The notes under the pieces: generated by a model
The model's input: only the letters and a program-made list of their open reading frames with translations
Databases searched by the model: none
Told to the model about the DNA's origin: nothing
Position numbers and translations under genes: made by a program
From: Chloroflexota bacterium
GTDB lineage: Bacteria > Chloroflexota > Dehalococcoidia > SM23-28-2 > RBG-16-64-32
DNA length: 6,849 nt
Direction of reading: 5' to 3'
NCBI GenBank assembly: GCA_022565075.1
Contig: JADFKG010000113.1
Span: 1-6,849, forward strand
Part shown: positions 5,557-6,849 of the stretch, piece by piece
Position numbering within the stretch: position 1 is the stretch's first letter
Layout: each line of letters begins with the position of its first letter

Positions 5557-6713
5557 ATACCGCTAAACAGATCAACATCATGATCGGCCTCATGTTCGTG
5601 GGGCTCTTCGGCACGTTCCTGTACTTCATCTTCGACAACGGCTTCAACGCCTTCGGGATCGACTTCGAGGGGCGCCAGAACGCCGCATCGGTCCGTCAGG
5701 AGAAGACGAACGTCGAACGCGGCGCCGTACTCTTCGCGCTCAACTGCCGCGCCTGCCACGGGATCACGGGCCAGGGCGCGCTGGAACGCGCCGGGTTGCC
5801 GGGGGCACCGCTGAACATCGATGACAACCGCCCGCCTGAGCTCACGGAGGCGGAGGTCGCCGCGAAGGCGGACCGCTTGAACGGCACGATCACTTGCGGC
5901 CGCGTCGGCACGTTGATGCCGCCGTGGGCGAGGGACGAAAACGGCCCCCTCAACGATTTCCAGATCGGGCAGCTCGTCATGCTGATCACGAGCGAGTTCT
6001 CCGAAGAGGGCTGGGAGTTCGCCGTCGAGGACGCCAACCACGCGGACGACTTCGCCCCGTCAAAGCACCTCCACAAAACCGTCGGCGAAAACGATACGAC
6101 GATCGAACTACACGATGTGTCCGAGCTGCTCGTCGAGGACACGCTGCGCATCGGTGGCGACGCGATCGACGAGCCGTACGAGGTTATGCTCATCGTAGCG
6201 ATCGATGAGGACGCCGGCAGCGTTGAGGTCGAGCGCGGTGTGATGGGCTCCGCCGCGCTGGAACACGAGGACGGCGCCAAGATTTACAACGGCCCGCAAG
6301 AGCCACCGGACACAATCCTCGGCCTGCCGGGCACGACGCCACCGTGCGGCCAGAAGAACGCCCAACCGGTAGCAACGCCCGGTCCACCGATACAGATCGC
6401 GGGCGACGTTGAGTTCAAGATGGGCGACAACTTCTTCGGCCTGGACGACGCGATCAACCCGACGCTGGAGATCGCTGCCGGAGAGACGGTGAACTTCACG
6501 GTCCCCAACATCGGGACGAACATCCACAACCTGCGCTTCGCCGGTCCGGACGGCGAGTACGAGACGGATGACGACTTCGTCTCCGACCCGGACCTGATCT
6601 CCGGCGGCGAGCAAGGCACGCTGGAGTTTACGTTCGGCGAAGCGGCGACGTTCCCCTACCGGTGCGACTTCCACCCAAAGGAGATGCTGGGTGAAGTCAC
6701 GGTCACCGGGTAG
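5553..6713 (+). CDS. Membrane-anchored cytochrome c - beta domain - cupredoxin fusion
   Basis: The 386-residue protein is the likely electron acceptor from Rieske. An N-terminal helix (about 9-27) anchors it with the rest outside. A cytochrome c domain follows: CRACH (65-69) for haem attachment, and Met122 in TLMPPWA as the probable sixth ligand. Residues about 179-247 form a separate beta-rich segment (DTTIELHDVSELLVEDTLRI, then VERGVMGSAALEHEDG) resembling small beta domains seen in phage tail and surface proteins. A Pro-rich linker (about 248-280) with a lone Cys265 leads to a C-terminal cupredoxin (about 284-386) with type 1 copper ligands His325, Cys371, His374 and Met378 (YRCDFHPKEM). 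Cys115 and Cys265 are not explained by haem or copper. The TTG at 5553 is chosen as start: AGGA lies 6 nt upstream and TTGA overlaps the Rieske stop; an ATG at 5580 lacks a Shine-Dalgarno. The copper domain may relay electrons onward or store them; that part is inference. Confidence 0.92.
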   Translation: MNTAKQINIMIGLMFVGLFGTFLYFIFDNGFNAFGIDFEGRQNAASVRQEKTNVERGAVLFALNCRACHGITGQGALERAGLPGAPLNIDDNRPPELTEAEVAAKADRLNGTITCGRVGTLMPPWARDENGPLNDFQIGQLVMLITSEFSEEGWEFAVEDANHADDFAPSKHLHKTVGENDTTIELHDVSELLVEDTLRIGGDAIDEPYEVMLIVAIDEDAGSVEVERGVMGSAALEHEDGAKIYNGPQEPPDTILGLPGTTPPCGQKNAQPVATPGPPIQIAGDVEFKMGDNFFGLDDAINPTLEIAAGETVNFTVPNIGTNIHNLRFAGPDGEYETDDDFVSDPDLISGGEQGTLEFTFGEAATFPYRCDFHPKEMLGEVTVTG

Positions 6714-6725
6714 CCTGTGCCCGTT

Positions 6726-6762
6726 CCGGGGTTGTATCCTCGACCGGAGAAACGCACCCCGG
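6726..6762 (+). repeat. Short inverted repeat covering part of the lipoprotein gene's Shine-Dalgarno
   Basis: CCGGGGT (6726-6732) and ACCCCGG (6756-6762) are perfect complements around a 23-nt loop, in the 60-nt gap after the cytochrome c-cupredoxin gene. The right arm includes the first two bases of GGAGG (6761-6765), so the fold could limit translation of the next gene. No T run follows, so it is a poor terminator candidate. Confidence 0.25.
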
Positions 6763-6773
6763 AGGTTGGTTGA

Positions 6774-6849
6774 TTGAGGCTCGCGCCCGCACTGCTCTTG
6801 CTCCTGGTAGCCGCGCTGTTCGTCGCCGCCTGCGCGGACGACGATGACG
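6774..6849 (+). CDS. Lipoprotein, N-terminal part only (unknown function)
   Basis: A TTG at 6774, directly after an in-frame TGA and 8 nt after GGAGG (6761-6765), opens 25 codons that run off the right edge. The peptide is a textbook lipoprotein signal: MRLAP, a run of Leu/Val/Ala, then a lipobox VAAC with the lipidated Cys at residue 20, followed by ADDDD. The mature protein is therefore expected to be tethered to the outer face of the membrane. It follows the bc operon by 60 nt on the same strand and may be co-transcribed. Respiratory accessory proteins such as Sco-type copper chaperones or cytochrome c often sit here, but nothing visible identifies it. Confidence 0.7.
   Translation, partial: MRLAPALLLLLVAALFVAACADDDD

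Noticed and set aside
5307..6041. Antisense frame of 244 codons across the Rieske and cytochrome c genes
   Set aside because: It overlaps two securely identified genes and has no motif of its own.

Overview
The window is GC-rich bacterial DNA whose centre and right half carry a quinol:electron-acceptor (cytochrome bc / b6f-like) operon. Its split cytochrome b, the long N-terminal extension of the b6-like subunit, the PWY (not PEWY) motif in the subunit IV-like protein, and a membrane-anchored cytochrome c fused to a cupredoxin resemble complexes I associate with Chloroflexota and some other non-cyanobacterial, menaquinone-using lineages. Chloroflexota is my best guess, but it is inference from protein style, not proof.

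Left region (1-877, leftward, visibly lower GC): the first 37 codons of a small leftward gene run off the left edge, behind a strong Shine-Dalgarno and a plausible promoter whose -10 lies inside a perfect 12-bp palindrome. Upstream of it on the same strand is a membrane-anchored protein of unknown function. This pair looks like accessory DNA next to the more conserved genes.

Middle region (916-2750, rightward): a YfcE-type calcineurin-like phosphoesterase with no Shine-Dalgarno, possibly leaderless, then a DUF4349-type membrane protein (N-terminal membrane segment, Ser/Gly-rich linker, coiled coil, C-terminal membrane segment) with an excellent Shine-Dalgarno. A GC-rich stem-loop with a short T run after it reads as a rho-independent terminator.

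Right region (2830-6713, rightward): a near-consensus sigma70-type promoter (TTGACA, 17 nt, TAGATT) opens an operon of five tightly packed genes: a 40-residue single-span membrane protein, a b6-type cytochrome b (four haem-ligand histidines plus the cysteine that attaches haem ci in b6f complexes), a subunit IV-like protein with an extra membrane hairpin and a cysteine-containing extracytoplasmic loop, a Rieske iron-sulfur protein with a TAT-like anchor, and a cytochrome c / beta-domain / cupredoxin fusion. Together they would oxidise menaquinol or a similar quinol at the Rieske/PWY site, recycle electrons through the b haems, and pass high-potential electrons via Rieske iron-sulfur to haem c and perhaps the attached type 1 copper. 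Gaps are 10-12 nt, and the last two genes overlap by 4 nt, implying one transcript. After a 60-nt gap a lipoprotein gene begins (TTG start) and runs off the right edge.

The most unusual items are the three-domain cytochrome c-cupredoxin fusion, the extra hairpin in subunit IV, the tiny membrane protein at the head of the operon, and a phosphoesterase missing one usual metal-binding histidine. I see no RNA genes, CRISPR array, insertion sequence or attachment site.
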